From the NCBI RefSeq assembly GCF_001874625.1, contig NZ_CP017671.1:1984001-2048000 (forward strand): a stretch of 64,000 bases of DNA. Reading direction: 5' to 3'. The notes beneath the pieces were generated by a model. The model was not told where the DNA came from and did not search any database. It was given only the letters and a program-made list of their open reading frames with translations. Of this stretch, positions 1-6,477 are shown piece by piece (the first letter of the stretch is position 1; each line of letters starts with the position of its first letter). The DNA is from Providencia rettgeri (GTDB taxonomy: Bacteria; Pseudomonadota; Gammaproteobacteria; Enterobacterales; Enterobacteriaceae). The position numbers and the translations under genes are program-made.

Positions 1-7
1 TTCACAT

Positions 8-469
8 GTGAAAGTTTCCATTGAGTCAGCGCTGACTGATTTGGGTGCCAATTTCACGCTTCTGTATGACAAAGATGGTCGCCTAACCTATCAGTTCTAC
101 AAGAATGAATGGGGTTGCCCGACGTGGGTGAACGGACAAAGTAAGGTAGCTGACATGTGTTCCGTTAAGGTGAAAATCGTGGAGCCTCGCCTAGGGTCAG
201 CTCCTAATTTTGTCTCTGGCGTTCAAGGTACAGCGTATGCCTTCACATCAGGCCATGAGACCGCATACAACTTTGTGAATGTCGGTAATGGGGCAGCAAG
301 CCATGCTCCTCAGCAAGCGATCTACGCAGCTATTAGCAAACAGCTACCAGCTTGGGCCTACCTCTACCTTGCTCCAAAATCGGTTGAGCTGGATAATGGC
401 GAAAAAGTTGCTTTCCCTTACCTTCTTGATCAGGGAAAAGCAGAGTTATTTGTTTACCCAGAAGCGTAA
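8..469 (+). CDS. Hypothetical protein, possibly cut by the window edge
   Basis: I do not recognise this 153-aa protein. It is soluble-looking, with no signal peptide or membrane segment, and is rich in aromatic residues and short beta-prone stretches (for example LTYQFYKNEWG near residues 26-36). The frame is open from base 2 to the GTG at position 8, so the true start may lie left of the window and the protein may be longer. It is the only rightward gene before the integrase and is convergent with the cassette array. A strong terminator follows it at 540-574. It is probably cargo of the mobile island rather than a cassette, because no attC site follows it in its own orientation. Confidence 0.6.
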   Translation: MKVSIESALTDLGANFTLLYDKDGRLTYQFYKNEWGCPTWVNGQSKVADMCSVKVKIVEPRLGSAPNFVSGVQGTAYAFTSGHETAYNFVNVGNGAASHAPQQAIYAAISKQLPAWAYLYLAPKSVELDNGEKVAFPYLLDQGKAELFVYPEA

Positions 470-539
470 TCAATCTACATGAGAAAGGGGCCTAAGAGAG
501 TATATAGTGAATTTTGTGTACTTCTGTTGGTGAGTGAGT

Positions 540-574
540 GAATGCCCCATAAGCAAAGGCTTTTGGGGCATTTT
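540..574 (+). terminator. Rho-independent terminator
   Basis: An inverted repeat, aatgcccca paired with tggggcatt, encloses a short loop and is followed by a T-rich run. It lies 70 nt after the hypothetical gene ending at 469 and would end its transcript. Confidence 0.75.
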
Positions 575-840
575 TAGTTTTTACACGGTATGTAATTTGG
601 TGTGTAAAAATAGGAGCACTTGCTCCAAGGGCTCTGCCCTCTCGCCGCAAGCGGCGATTCACCCGAGGTATTTCACGACCAGCGATGTGATCCAGTGAGA
701 GCACAGATACAGATAACTTCCTCGGGGATGCTTAAAAGTGAGCAATGGTCGTACCACCATACTCATACTGTAGCTGGAGGATGCCATAATAAATTGGCCG
801 CCCGTAGCTTTGGTCGCAAAGCGAACGTTCAGATTTCGGA
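575..840. other. Non-coding left flank of the integron
   Basis: No convincing gene is present. Short open frames on both strands lack good ribosome sites and family resemblance. The stretch holds a GC-rich inverted repeat (tcgccgc/gcggcga, about 642-656) and one copy of a 24-bp repeat that recurs beyond the integrase. It ends at the attC site of the last cassette, so it is the distal flank of the array. Confidence 0.5.
664..687 (+). repeat. 24-bp direct repeat, left copy
   Basis: The sequence begins cgaggtattt and ends acgaccagcgatg. It matches positions 7531-7554 in 23 of 24 bases and in the same orientation. The two copies bracket the whole integron. On the minus strand both copies can be read as SLVVKYL followed closely by a stop, so they may instead be the 3' ends of two related genes. 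Confidence 0.8.
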
Positions 841-927
841 ATAACGCTTAGGTAACCGGCGCCGGAGCGCCAGCGGAGGGAACCAAAAGCGGCACGCTTT
901 TGGCGTCCGGTTGACCGCCTTGTTACA
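841..927 (-). other. attC site of the GNAT cassette (last cassette)
   Basis: An imperfect inverted repeat is bounded by a TAACGC-type box at the left and a GTTACAT-type box at the right, just inside the end of the acetyltransferase gene. The inner stems pair ggtaaccggcg with the cgtccggttgacc side, the normal layout of an attC recombination site. It is the last attC of the array; none is visible further left. Confidence 0.75.
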
Positions 928-1387
928 TGGTGATTCGATAGTATCCGCCATACTCTCCATCCTTAGAACCACTGTGCGTGGCCTGCCAACCCAATTTTTG
1001 GGCCACTCTCTTGCTGGCCACATTATCGTCCGCGATGAAGACCTGAACGGTATCGAGGTCGAACTCTGTGGATAGCCTTTCAACCGCCAACTCGCAAGCC
1101 TTGGCAGCTATCCCGTTTCCCCAAAACTCCGACCTGATGAAATAGCCGAAGTCGAAAACGCCATCTATCTGCTTAATACCGCAGAACCCGATAAATTCAT
1201 CTTTATCAGCCTCTGCAATAGCAAAGCGAGTTGGGTTAGTGAGAGCACTCTCGAACCAAGAATTCGCCTCATCTTCTGTCAGGGCGCGACCCGGCCCAAG
1301 AAATCGCATGACCTCAGGATCTCGAAGCATCGACATAACAGCCGTCTTATCTTTCTGTTGAAGATCCCTCAGCTTCACTGGAATCAT
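923..1387 (-). CDS. GNAT-family N-acetyltransferase (cassette gene)
   Basis: A 154-aa protein of the RimJ/RimL-like GNAT type. The acetyl-CoA loop is visible as FWGNGIAAKACE near residues 88-99, followed by the usual helix and the DNVASKRVAQKLGW segment near residues 121-134. Family members transfer an acetyl group from acetyl-CoA to a protein N-terminus, a small molecule or an antibiotic; the substrate cannot be told from the sequence. It is the eighth and last cassette, between two attC sites and transcribed away from the integrase. At this distance from the cassette promoter its expression is probably weak. It is not one of the aminoglycoside acetyltransferases I recognise. Confidence 0.85.
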   Translation of the reverse strand: MIPVKLRDLQQKDKTAVMSMLRDPEVMRFLGPGRALTEDEANSWFESALTNPTRFAIAEADKDEFIGFCGIKQIDGVFDFGYFIRSEFWGNGIAAKACELAVERLSTEFDLDTVQVFIADDNVASKRVAQKLGWQATHSGSKDGEYGGYYRITM

Positions 1388-1403
1388 AAGGCCGACCTCA
1401 CCA

Positions 1404-1489
1404 TGTAACGCGAAGCTAAGCGGCGGCCCGTCAGGGACGTCCGGTGGACGGCCGTCAGGCCGGGAACGTACTTAAGCGATTTGTTGTAC
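1404..1489 (-). other. attC site of the HIT cassette
   Basis: Boundary boxes atgtaacgc (left) and ttgttgtac (right) enclose a GC-rich inverted repeat (gcggcccgtcaggga against cggccgtcaggccg). The right box overlaps the stop-codon region of the HIT gene, as is common for cassettes. Confidence 0.75.
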
Positions 1490-1912
1490 GTTCCAAGACT
1501 CCCGCAGCTGGCCAATGACACCCGCGACCGTTTCAAACACCACCTCGTGAGAGCAACGGTAACGGTCCCTGGCCCAATCCAAAACAATAGGGCCTCGAAT
1601 TTGTGACGCATGGTGGGGAAATGCCTCCAAGTACTCTTCAGTAAGGGCGGCTCCCCTGGGAAAAATGTGAAAATGAAGTCGAGACTGCTCTTCCCCAAAC
1701 TGAGCGCAGTAGATGCGCAAGGGATTCACTGCTTCCTTTACCAGCGAAGTGACATTGGCCAATAGAGGGCCAAGGCTCTCGACCGATTGCCTTGGTAGAG
1801 CATCTAGCGATTCGACTGAAGCCAACGGAGAGACGATCAAATAGCCGGGCACAGCACAGGAATAGCAGTGCTCGACTAAAAAATCTTCTGATCGTCCAAT
1901 CTCGAAGTTCAT
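1472..1912 (-). CDS. HIT-like hydrolase (cassette gene)
   Basis: A 146-aa protein resembling the histidine-triad superfamily of nucleotide hydrolases and transferases. The N-terminal strand PGYLIVSPLASVESL and the block SRLHFHIFPRG near residues 79-89 correspond to the HIT fold and its histidine motif. The motif is partly degenerate: only two of the usual three alternating histidines are seen (H-F-H-I-F). It may therefore be a divergent HIT hydrolase or have changed chemistry. It is a typical promoterless integron cassette gene, flanked on both sides by attC sites. Confidence 0.7.
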   Translation of the reverse strand: MNFEIGRSEDFLVEHCYSCAVPGYLIVSPLASVESLDALPRQSVESLGPLLANVTSLVKEAVNPLRIYCAQFGEEQSRLHFHIFPRGAALTEEYLEAFPHHASQIRGPIVLDWARDRYRCSHEVVFETVAGVIGQLRESWNVQQIA

Positions 1913-1924
1913 CAGTACCTACTC

Positions 1925-2009
1925 GTACAACGCTTGCAGCATGCGCGCCTGCGGAATGGAGCCAAAGGCGCAATGTAGTAGGCGTCGCCGTGCCTGCATT
2001 GGTTAAAAC
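1925..2009 (-). other. attC site of the secreted-protein cassette
   Basis: Boundary boxes gtacaacgc and ggttaaaacc surround the pair ttgcagcatgcgcg and cgccgtgcctgca. It shares the central block caatgtagtaggcgtcgccgtg with the next two attC sites to the right, so the three belong to one attC lineage. Confidence 0.8.
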
Positions 2010-2015
2010 CTACCA

Positions 2016-2522
2016 TCAGGAACCTCCGGGGTTAGCCAGCCGCACCGCAACGTTGCTGTGTTGCGATCCAGTTTCATTCTCATGCTGTGAGCCGAAAAGA
2101 TTGACCCACTGCCCCTGAACCAACACCAACTCCCCGTTGCCAACACTGCTCCCATTGCTCCCATTGCTCCCATTGCTTGTAGTGTAATTGCCAGCATAGT
2201 TGAACTGGAATTGGCCGGACGAGCCCATGATTGGCTTGAGTTCATAACCTATGGACAACTCACTGGAAGAGGCAAAGCCTTTATCCTTGCTCGATACGCT
2301 AACCCTTAAAAGTCTCGATTCTTCCAGAAAGCTTGGCAATAAATCAGAGGGTAAGCTATCCGATTGTGTAGCCTGACACTCACAATACCGAACCTCCAAC
2401 ACCAGCGTTTTATTGGCGAGATAGTCTTCAGGAGCCGAGTTGTCGGCAAGAGCAATGCTAGGAATCAAGGATAGAAAGAGCAGATTAACCCGCAGAGTAA
2501 TTTGTGTTGCGATCCGTTGCAT
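2016..2522 (-). CDS. Secreted hypothetical protein (cassette gene)
   Basis: A 168-aa protein with a clear Sec signal peptide: a positively charged start, a hydrophobic core LLFLSLIPSIALA near residues 14-26 and a likely cut after ALA. The mature part has no family I recognise. It has two close cysteines (YCEC near residues 47-50) and a low-complexity Asn-Gly-Ser stretch near residues 119-127 encoded by a tandem 9-bp DNA repeat. It is predicted to act in the periplasm or outside the cell. Genes for secreted proteins of unknown function are common in integron arrays. The start has a purine-rich AGGAGGTCAC stretch just upstream on the coding strand. Confidence 0.75.
   Translation of the reverse strand: MQRIATQITLRVNLLFLSLIPSIALADNSAPEDYLANKTLVLEVRYCECQATQSDSLPSDLLPSFLEESRLLRVSVSSKDKGFASSSELSIGYELKPIMGSSGQFQFNYAGNYTTSNGSNGSNGSSVGNGELVLVQGQWVNLFGSQHENETGSQHSNVAVRLANPGGS
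2147..2177. repeat. 9-bp tandem repeat inside a coding region
   Basis: The unit tgctcccat occurs three times in a row, followed by a partial fourth copy. It encodes the Asn-Gly-Ser repeats of the secreted cassette protein. Because the unit is 9 bp, gain or loss keeps the frame and changes only protein length. Confidence 0.9.
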
Positions 2523-2540
2523 GTGACCTCCTGTATTTAC

Positions 2541-2626
2541 GTTTTAACGCCAGCCAGCATGCGCGGCTACGGAATGAAGGCGAAGCCGCAATGTAGTAGA
2601 CGTCGCCGTGACTGGCCTTGTTATGC
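2541..2626 (-). other. attC site of the 110-aa cassette
   Basis: The boundary boxes are gttttaacgc and cttgttatgc. The inner arms gccagccagcatgcgcggc and gccgtgactggcc pair. Its core differs from the attC at 2982-3067 by only one base. Confidence 0.85.
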
Positions 2627-2628
2627 AT

Positions 2629-2961
2629 TTACCATTGGACCAAAACGTCTTGAACTTTCAGTGTCTCCGAGTCGAATCCAATCGCCCAAAACACTTTGAT
2701 ATCACTTTTGCTGTACTTCGCCTTCCACAACGTCAACTTGGACTCATTTCTCGGTAGGCAATCTATAGACTCGATGCTTTCCAACGCACCCATTTCGTTC
2801 TCTATATCCCGACACATATCCAGATACATGTCTTCAGTGATCTTCCCATCGTCATTCGGGTCCTTAGGCAGCGCCGACATTTCTTGGAGTTCCCGATAGC
2901 TCCTTCCGTCATGTAGCTTGATTAGTCGCTCAGCCAGTTCAGTTTCTCGGTCAGTGATCAC
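2629..2961 (-). CDS. Hypothetical protein (cassette gene)
   Basis: I do not recognise this small acidic protein of about 110 aa. It has no signal peptide or membrane helix. I chose the GTG at 2961 because an AAGGAGG ribosome site lies 9 nt before it. A longer reading starts inside the attC region and would place that ribosome site within the coding sequence. The N-terminal half (ITDRETELAERLIKLHDG) looks helical and the C-terminal part (LWKAKYSKSDIKVFWAIGF) looks like beta strands. It lies between two nearly identical attC sites. Confidence 0.65.
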   Translation of the reverse strand: MITDRETELAERLIKLHDGRSYRELQEMSALPKDPNDDGKITEDMYLDMCRDIENEMGALESIESIDCLPRNESKLTLWKAKYSKSDIKVFWAIGFDSETLKVQDVLVQW

Positions 2962-2981
2962 GTAACTTGTCCTCCTTGATT

Positions 2982-3067
2982 GCATAACGCCAGCCAGCAT
3001 GCGCGGCTACGGAATGGAGGCGAAGCCGCAATGTAGTAGACGTCGCCGTGACTGGCCTTGTTAAAAC
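2982..3067 (-). other. attC site of the zinc-finger cassette
   Basis: The boundary boxes are gcataacgc and cttgttaaaac. The inner arms gccagccagcatgcgcggc and gccgtgactggcc match the attC at 2541-2626 with a single base change, showing recent common origin. Confidence 0.85.
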
Positions 3068-3075
3068 CTCTTGGG

Positions 3076-3477
3076 TCACTTGGAATAATGCCCCTCTACT
3101 GTAATTTGTACCGGAGTGCAGCCAACACGTCCGGCACCATGGCAGCCATAGCAAGTTTCCCTTTCCCCAGTTTTCGGGTTGTCGTAATACCCGACACCGG
3201 CGCATACCTCGCAAGGGCAGCCATTTGCTGAGAGCTTTTTATACTTAAGCCATGTTTGCTCAAGCAATGTGCTTGGTTCTGCCTTTCCCGTAACCACATC
3301 CAACAAATGTTGGTGCTCGATATTGATGGGATTGAGAACACCTTGCTCTAAAGCCCTAATCCAACACCCATTCAGCTCCAGCTCCATATTTTCCTGATGG
3401 CTAAATTGTCGCTCGAGCCATGCGGGTAACAGAAAATCCATCTCTCGATATTTTTTATGTTGTTGTTCATCGTTCAT
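3076..3477 (-). CDS. DnaJ-type zinc-finger-like protein (cassette gene)
   Basis: A 133-aa cytosolic protein of unknown function. Its C-terminal third carries two cysteine blocks of the DnaJ central-domain type, CEVCAGVGYY and CYGCHGAGRVGC, spaced so that four cysteines could bind one zinc ion. No J domain is present; the N-terminal part is helical and unfamiliar. Zinc blocks of this kind bind unfolded protein or mediate protein contacts in chaperones. A chaperone-like role here is only inference. It is the fourth cassette from the integrase. Confidence 0.65.
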   Translation of the reverse strand: MNDEQQHKKYREMDFLLPAWLERQFSHQENMELELNGCWIRALEQGVLNPINIEHQHLLDVVTGKAEPSTLLEQTWLKYKKLSANGCPCEVCAGVGYYDNPKTGERETCYGCHGAGRVGCTPVQITVEGHYSK

Positions 3478-3501
3478 GGTATCACCAGGGCATACCCCGT
3501 T

Positions 3502-3578
3502 TTAACGCCTGGGCTCAGCGGCCGATTTGGAGGCGCACCGCGCCGGAAAACCGGTCCGCTGGAGCCCCTGGTTATACA
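3502..3578 (-). other. attC site of the DinB cassette
   Basis: The boundary boxes are ttaacgcc and ggttatac. The arms gcctgggctcagcggccg and ccgctggagcccctgg pair. The right box contains the stop codon of the DinB gene. It differs in sequence from the three related attC sites to its left. Confidence 0.8.
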
Positions 3579-4114
3579 TTGTTCTGACTCGGGATCAGTG
3601 CTAGCAAATCCGTTACCCCAACGTCTTCGCCAGATTGCGAAAGTAGCGTAGTTACCTGCCCCCGATGATGAGTTTGATGATTGAAGAAATGATAGATCAA
3701 GGAGGAAAATCGTTTGGTGGCGGGCACACCCTTGGTATTCTGATAGCTGAGAATAAAATCTAAATCACTATCAGTGAGCCCTGAAATCCATTTGATGATT
3801 TTCTCATCTAGCCACTTTCGGTGGCTATACAACTCATCAAGATCTTCGAAAATTATTTGGTTGAGGTTTTTGGGAGCCGCTAGCTCAGTGATTTCACGTA
3901 GTGGTTCAGCGCTTGCTGGTTGTGCAGCAAACCTCTTTAGCCAAATCGTATCCCCAACAACGATATGGTTTAGCGTACCCAATATTGACCCGAAGAAGGC
4001 TCTTCGATCTTCTAAAAGAGCCGATTTGCTCAGGTTGCCTGCGGCGCCATATACCCTCTCATTCATCCACCGGTTGTATTCGGCCATCAGCTCAAAATGT
4101 TGTTTCAGGCTCAT
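3572..4114 (-). CDS. DinB-family protein (cassette gene)
   Basis: A 180-aa protein of the DinB/YfiT-like four-helix-bundle family. The metal-binding histidines are visible: LNHIVVGD near residues 48-55 and NHQTHHRGQ near residues 145-153, matching the family pattern of three histidines at one metal site. Many members are thiol-dependent transferases (for example bacillithiol or mycothiol S-transferases) or stress-induced proteins of unknown substrate. Detoxification is therefore a reasonable but unproven role. An AAGGA ribosome site lies about 10 nt upstream of the ATG. It is the third cassette, after dfrA and the ereA-like gene. Confidence 0.85.
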   Translation of the reverse strand: MSLKQHFELMAEYNRWMNERVYGAAGNLSKSALLEDRRAFFGSILGTLNHIVVGDTIWLKRFAAQPASAEPLREITELAAPKNLNQIIFEDLDELYSHRKWLDEKIIKWISGLTDSDLDFILSYQNTKGVPATKRFSSLIYHFFNHQTHHRGQVTTLLSQSGEDVGVTDLLALIPSQNNV

Positions 4115-4133
4115 CTGACTGAGGTCCTTCTAC

Positions 4134-4222
4134 TGTATAACGCCTCACATCACCGGGAGCGAAAAGCAAAGCGAGGGACGAGCGGTACTTTTTGCTCTCC
4201 GAGTGCATGTGATTGTTATGTA
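4134..4222 (-). other. attC site of the ereA-like cassette
   Basis: The boundary boxes are gtataacgcc and gattgttatg. The outer arms cacatcac and gtgcatgtga pair, and the inner segment gcaaagcgag pairs imperfectly with the ttgctctcc side. It marks the end of the macrolide-esterase cassette. Confidence 0.75.
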
Positions 4223-4238
4223 GTCCAATTTCCGATGC

Positions 4239-5462
4239 CTATAATTTCACTAATTTATCTTGGTTGGCGCTAGGAACGCAGAATATAGCGTCAAAGGCAT
4301 CACTCACATTCGTCTCAACAGATGAGCTCTGCGATCTAACTCGGCTAGCGCCTTTAACGTCGTCCGACAATATTAAACATGAGCCCGCCACACCCCTAGC
4401 ACTCATAATATGCTGTTCCACACTGTCTCTTTGGATTTTATCAGCGTCTGTGGGCTCCACCGAAAAGCCTAACGGACTGTCAGGCGAAGGAAACTGCATC
4501 TCCGGCACAGTACCCCCTAGATGCGTTGCTCCAATGGCACGGTAATCTTTCCTCCGATACGCAAGTTGCTGGCCCATAGGAACAGCCGTAAGTTCTCCAG
4601 AAAAGGAAACTGAAGTCTTCTGGATATGGTTGTTATGCGCAAGTAGAAGTATCTTCAAATTTGGATCTGCGTGAAGAAATCTCTCAACAGTGGTAGCTGT
4701 GAACATCTCACGAACGGAAGTGTCACCATCGAGTGAAGTGCCATCAAAGAGCATCTTCATGGTGCGCAATGTTTCGAGCGTATGTTCAATCGAACAGACA
4801 CACTCCGACGCCCTTTGAAACAGCTCCTTTCCACCTCGCTGGACTAGAATTGGTTCCAATCCAGACAACCGCAACTTTAACCGACTAATCCGGGAGAAGG
4901 CTTGATCCTGTTTAGCGGTACCCAGTTCACCCCATTGCGCGGATGAAATCACGGGGGAATCGCCACATATGGATTCCAAAGACTGGATTAACGCATCGAC
5001 GTCCGGCTTCAAAATGGGATCCAGTAAATCAATAGCCGCGGACAATCTCTGTAAGTCGTCAAGTGGGTTCAGCGTATTGGGCAAATCAACGCCAACCACC
5101 ATAATGCTTTTTCCAGTCTCTAAAAGATAAGATTTGAGCCAAGTCAGCACCGACCCATACAGAGCGAAGGTCAATGGGTTCGTGATTTCCTCTAGCTTAT
5201 CCGTGCTCGCTGAAGATTTGAGCCATTCGGAGATCCGGTTACCCTGAACCGCCCCGCACTCCAGCCCAATTGCATTAAACTCGTGCATCTCTACAAAGTA
5301 TCGGATGAAACTGGCTCTGGCCAAGGAAAACTCAGAAACAAAGTGAGCCCCTTCGCCAATCCCTATCACTCTGGCATATTTCGCCATCGAAGATAGATCT
5401 TCAAGCTCACTGAAATCTACATTACAAGGCTGTAAGAGCGTTCTGATTGTTCTGTACGTCAT
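4239..5462 (-). CDS. ereA: Erythromycin esterase, EreA-like (cassette gene)
   Basis: A 407-aa cytosolic enzyme clearly of the erythromycin esterase family. From memory it resembles EreA along its whole length, though with many substitutions. The family opens the macrolactone ring of 14-membered macrolides such as erythromycin. The catalytic GIGEGAHF segment lies near residues 34-41, and other EreA landmarks are present: IGLECGA near residues 79-85, LLLAHNNHIQKT near 276-287, and PMGQQLAYR near 298-306. The length is normal and no frameshift is seen. It is the second cassette, so it should be read from the cassette promoter before dfrA. It may be a named or a new ereA allele; only an alignment can decide. 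Confidence 0.9.
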   Translation of the reverse strand: MTYRTIRTLLQPCNVDFSELEDLSSMAKYARVIGIGEGAHFVSEFSLARASFIRYFVEMHEFNAIGLECGAVQGNRISEWLKSSASTDKLEEITNPLTFALYGSVLTWLKSYLLETGKSIMVVGVDLPNTLNPLDDLQRLSAAIDLLDPILKPDVDALIQSLESICGDSPVISSAQWGELGTAKQDQAFSRISRLKLRLSGLEPILVQRGGKELFQRASECVCSIEHTLETLRTMKMLFDGTSLDGDTSVREMFTATTVERFLHADPNLKILLLAHNNHIQKTSVSFSGELTAVPMGQQLAYRRKDYRAIGATHLGGTVPEMQFPSPDSPLGFSVEPTDADKIQRDSVEQHIMSARGVAGSCLILSDDVKGASRVRSQSSSVETNVSDAFDAIFCVPSANQDKLVKL

Positions 5463-5522
5463 ATGTTCAACTCAATATCTTCATTATGATGGATCTGCTG
5501 TATCTAGTTCCTAGGTCAGGAT

Positions 5523-5648
5523 ACATAACGCCCTGTTAAGGTGTGAGCAACGCAATACCGAAGCCTCCACACACCACCTTAATCACTTAAATCAACGCAT
5601 AGTGAAAATGCCACGCGTTGCGAATCACTCTTGAACAGTTTGTTAGCC
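5523..5648 (-). other. attC site of the dfrA cassette
   Basis: The boundary boxes are acataacgcc and ttgttagccc. At about 125 bp it is longer than the other attC sites in this array. Inner elements gcaacgc and gcgttgc pair around a variable centre. The right box matches the GTTAGCC found at the integron junction at 6130-6136, as expected for the first cassette. Confidence 0.75.
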
Positions 5649-6116
5649 CTTTGTCCAAATTTGGTACGTGTAATCAATATTTGAACTGAAACTTTGCTCA
5701 AATGTTTGCTTGAAACTCTGTGGAACTGAAGGGAAAAACACGTCGCCAGAGATGTGCTTATGAATCACTGAAAGATGGATAACATCTGCTTGTTCGATTA
5801 ATGCTTTGTAAATTTCACCACCACCAGAAACAAAGACATGTGTTGTCGTGTTGTCTAAGTAAGCTAATGCCGATTCAACGCTTGTGAAATAAACAACATC
5901 AGGATCATTCGAGGCCATTTCAGTACGAGTAACCACAGCATATTTCCTATTCGGAAGTTTACCCATTGAGTCGAAAGTTTTACGACCGACTAAAAGCCAA
6001 TGATTGTAAGTCATAGCTTTGAACAGGAGCTGCTCACCATATACATGCCAAGGTATATCCAATCCAGAGCCAATTACTCCATTCTCGGAAACAGCTGCCA
6101 TAATGGATATTTTCAT
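5643..6116 (-). CDS. dfrA: Trimethoprim-resistant dihydrofolate reductase, DfrA family (cassette gene)
   Basis: A 157-aa DHFR with the length and motifs of integron-borne DfrA proteins. Visible landmarks are [13 protein letters not shown] near residues 12-24, [12 protein letters not shown] near 41-52, YAVVTR near 59-64, [14 protein letters not shown] near 94-107 and the C-terminal YTYQIWTKG. The enzyme reduces dihydrofolate to tetrahydrofolate with NADPH. This family resists trimethoprim and so bypasses the chromosomal enzyme. From memory it is closer to DfrA6/DfrA31-type sequences than to DfrA1, but the exact allele needs alignment. It is the first cassette and has a strong ribosome site, AGGAGG, so it should be the best-expressed cassette gene. 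Confidence 0.93.
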   Translation of the reverse strand: MKISIMAAVSENGVIGSGLDIPWHVYGEQLLFKAMTYNHWLLVGRKTFDSMGKLPNRKYAVVTRTEMASNDPDVVYFTSVESALAYLDNTTTHVFVSGGGEIYKALIEQADVIHLSVIHKHISGDVFFPSVPQSFKQTFEQSFSSNIDYTYQIWTKG

Positions 6117-6129
6117 TTTTCCTCCTGAG

Positions 6130-6136
6130 GGCTAAC
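6130..6136 (-). other. attI-cassette junction
   Basis: On the minus strand the heptamer GTTAGCC marks the recombination point where the first (dfrA) cassette joins the integron platform. The same heptamer closes the dfrA attC at 5641-5647. The attI site must lie just to the right, about 6137-6200. Its individual integrase-binding repeats cannot be set with confidence. Confidence 0.65.
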
Positions 6137-6157
6137 AGCTTATTAGTTTGCTTTCTT

Positions 6158-6187
6158 ATTAAACCGCAACACCATCACCCAGTCCAA
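6158..6187 (-). promoter_or_regulatory. Candidate cassette promoter (Pc)
   Basis: On the minus strand a -10 element TTTAAT (6158-6163, five of six consensus bases) lies 18 bp from a weak -35, TTGGAC (6182-6187). It points towards dfrA, about 40 nt before its start, which is where a cassette promoter within or beside attI would be expected. Confidence 0.4.
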
Positions 6188-6277
6188 TACTGCTTCACAA
6201 CCTGAATAACCTCGATTTTTCAGATCATTACCCCTCCATCTCAGGGGGCTTTTGAGCTTTTGGTTCTGTGAAAAGTG

Positions 6278-6310
6278 TGCACGCGGGATATTTATGCACG
6301 TTTTTGCACG
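6278..6310. repeat. Three TGCACG repeats upstream of intI
   Basis: TGCACG occurs at 6278-6283, 6295-6300 and 6305-6310. The last two are extended to TGCACGTT and spaced 10 bp apart, one helical turn. They lie between the integrase promoter and the cassette junction. They could bind the integrase or a regulator; no function is known to me. Confidence 0.5.
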
Positions 6311-6410
6311 TTAAATCCAGTGGGTCGAATTTTTCCCATGCTGAAACAGATACCTACAGAGATGCATTGTGAAAAGTGAGCAGGGCCGTGCAAATTAAGC
6401 CGCAAGAATT

Positions 6411-6455
6411 TTGGTGTTTTTGGGTGTTTTTTATTATAACTGTACGTACATACAG
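6411..6455 (+). promoter_or_regulatory. Integrase promoter with LexA (SOS) box
   Basis: The element CTGTACGTACATACAG at 6440-6455 fits the LexA consensus CTG-N10-CAG with the central alternating TA-rich pattern. It directly follows a good -10, TATAAC (6435-6440), with a weak -35, TTGGTG, at 6411-6416. LexA bound here should block transcription of the integrase gene that starts 23 nt further on. SOS control of integron integrases by this arrangement is established. Confidence 0.8.
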
Positions 6456-6477
6456 CATTCAGCCACGGAGGGCGAGC

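Noticed and set aside
492-844. Two short overlapping frames in the integron's left flank
   Set aside because: They overlap on opposite strands, contain the terminator and direct repeat, and lack a ribosome site; treated as non-coding.
1638-1973. Alternative leftward frame overlapping the HIT-like cassette gene
   Set aside because: It starts inside the neighbouring attC site and has no family resemblance, unlike the HIT frame.
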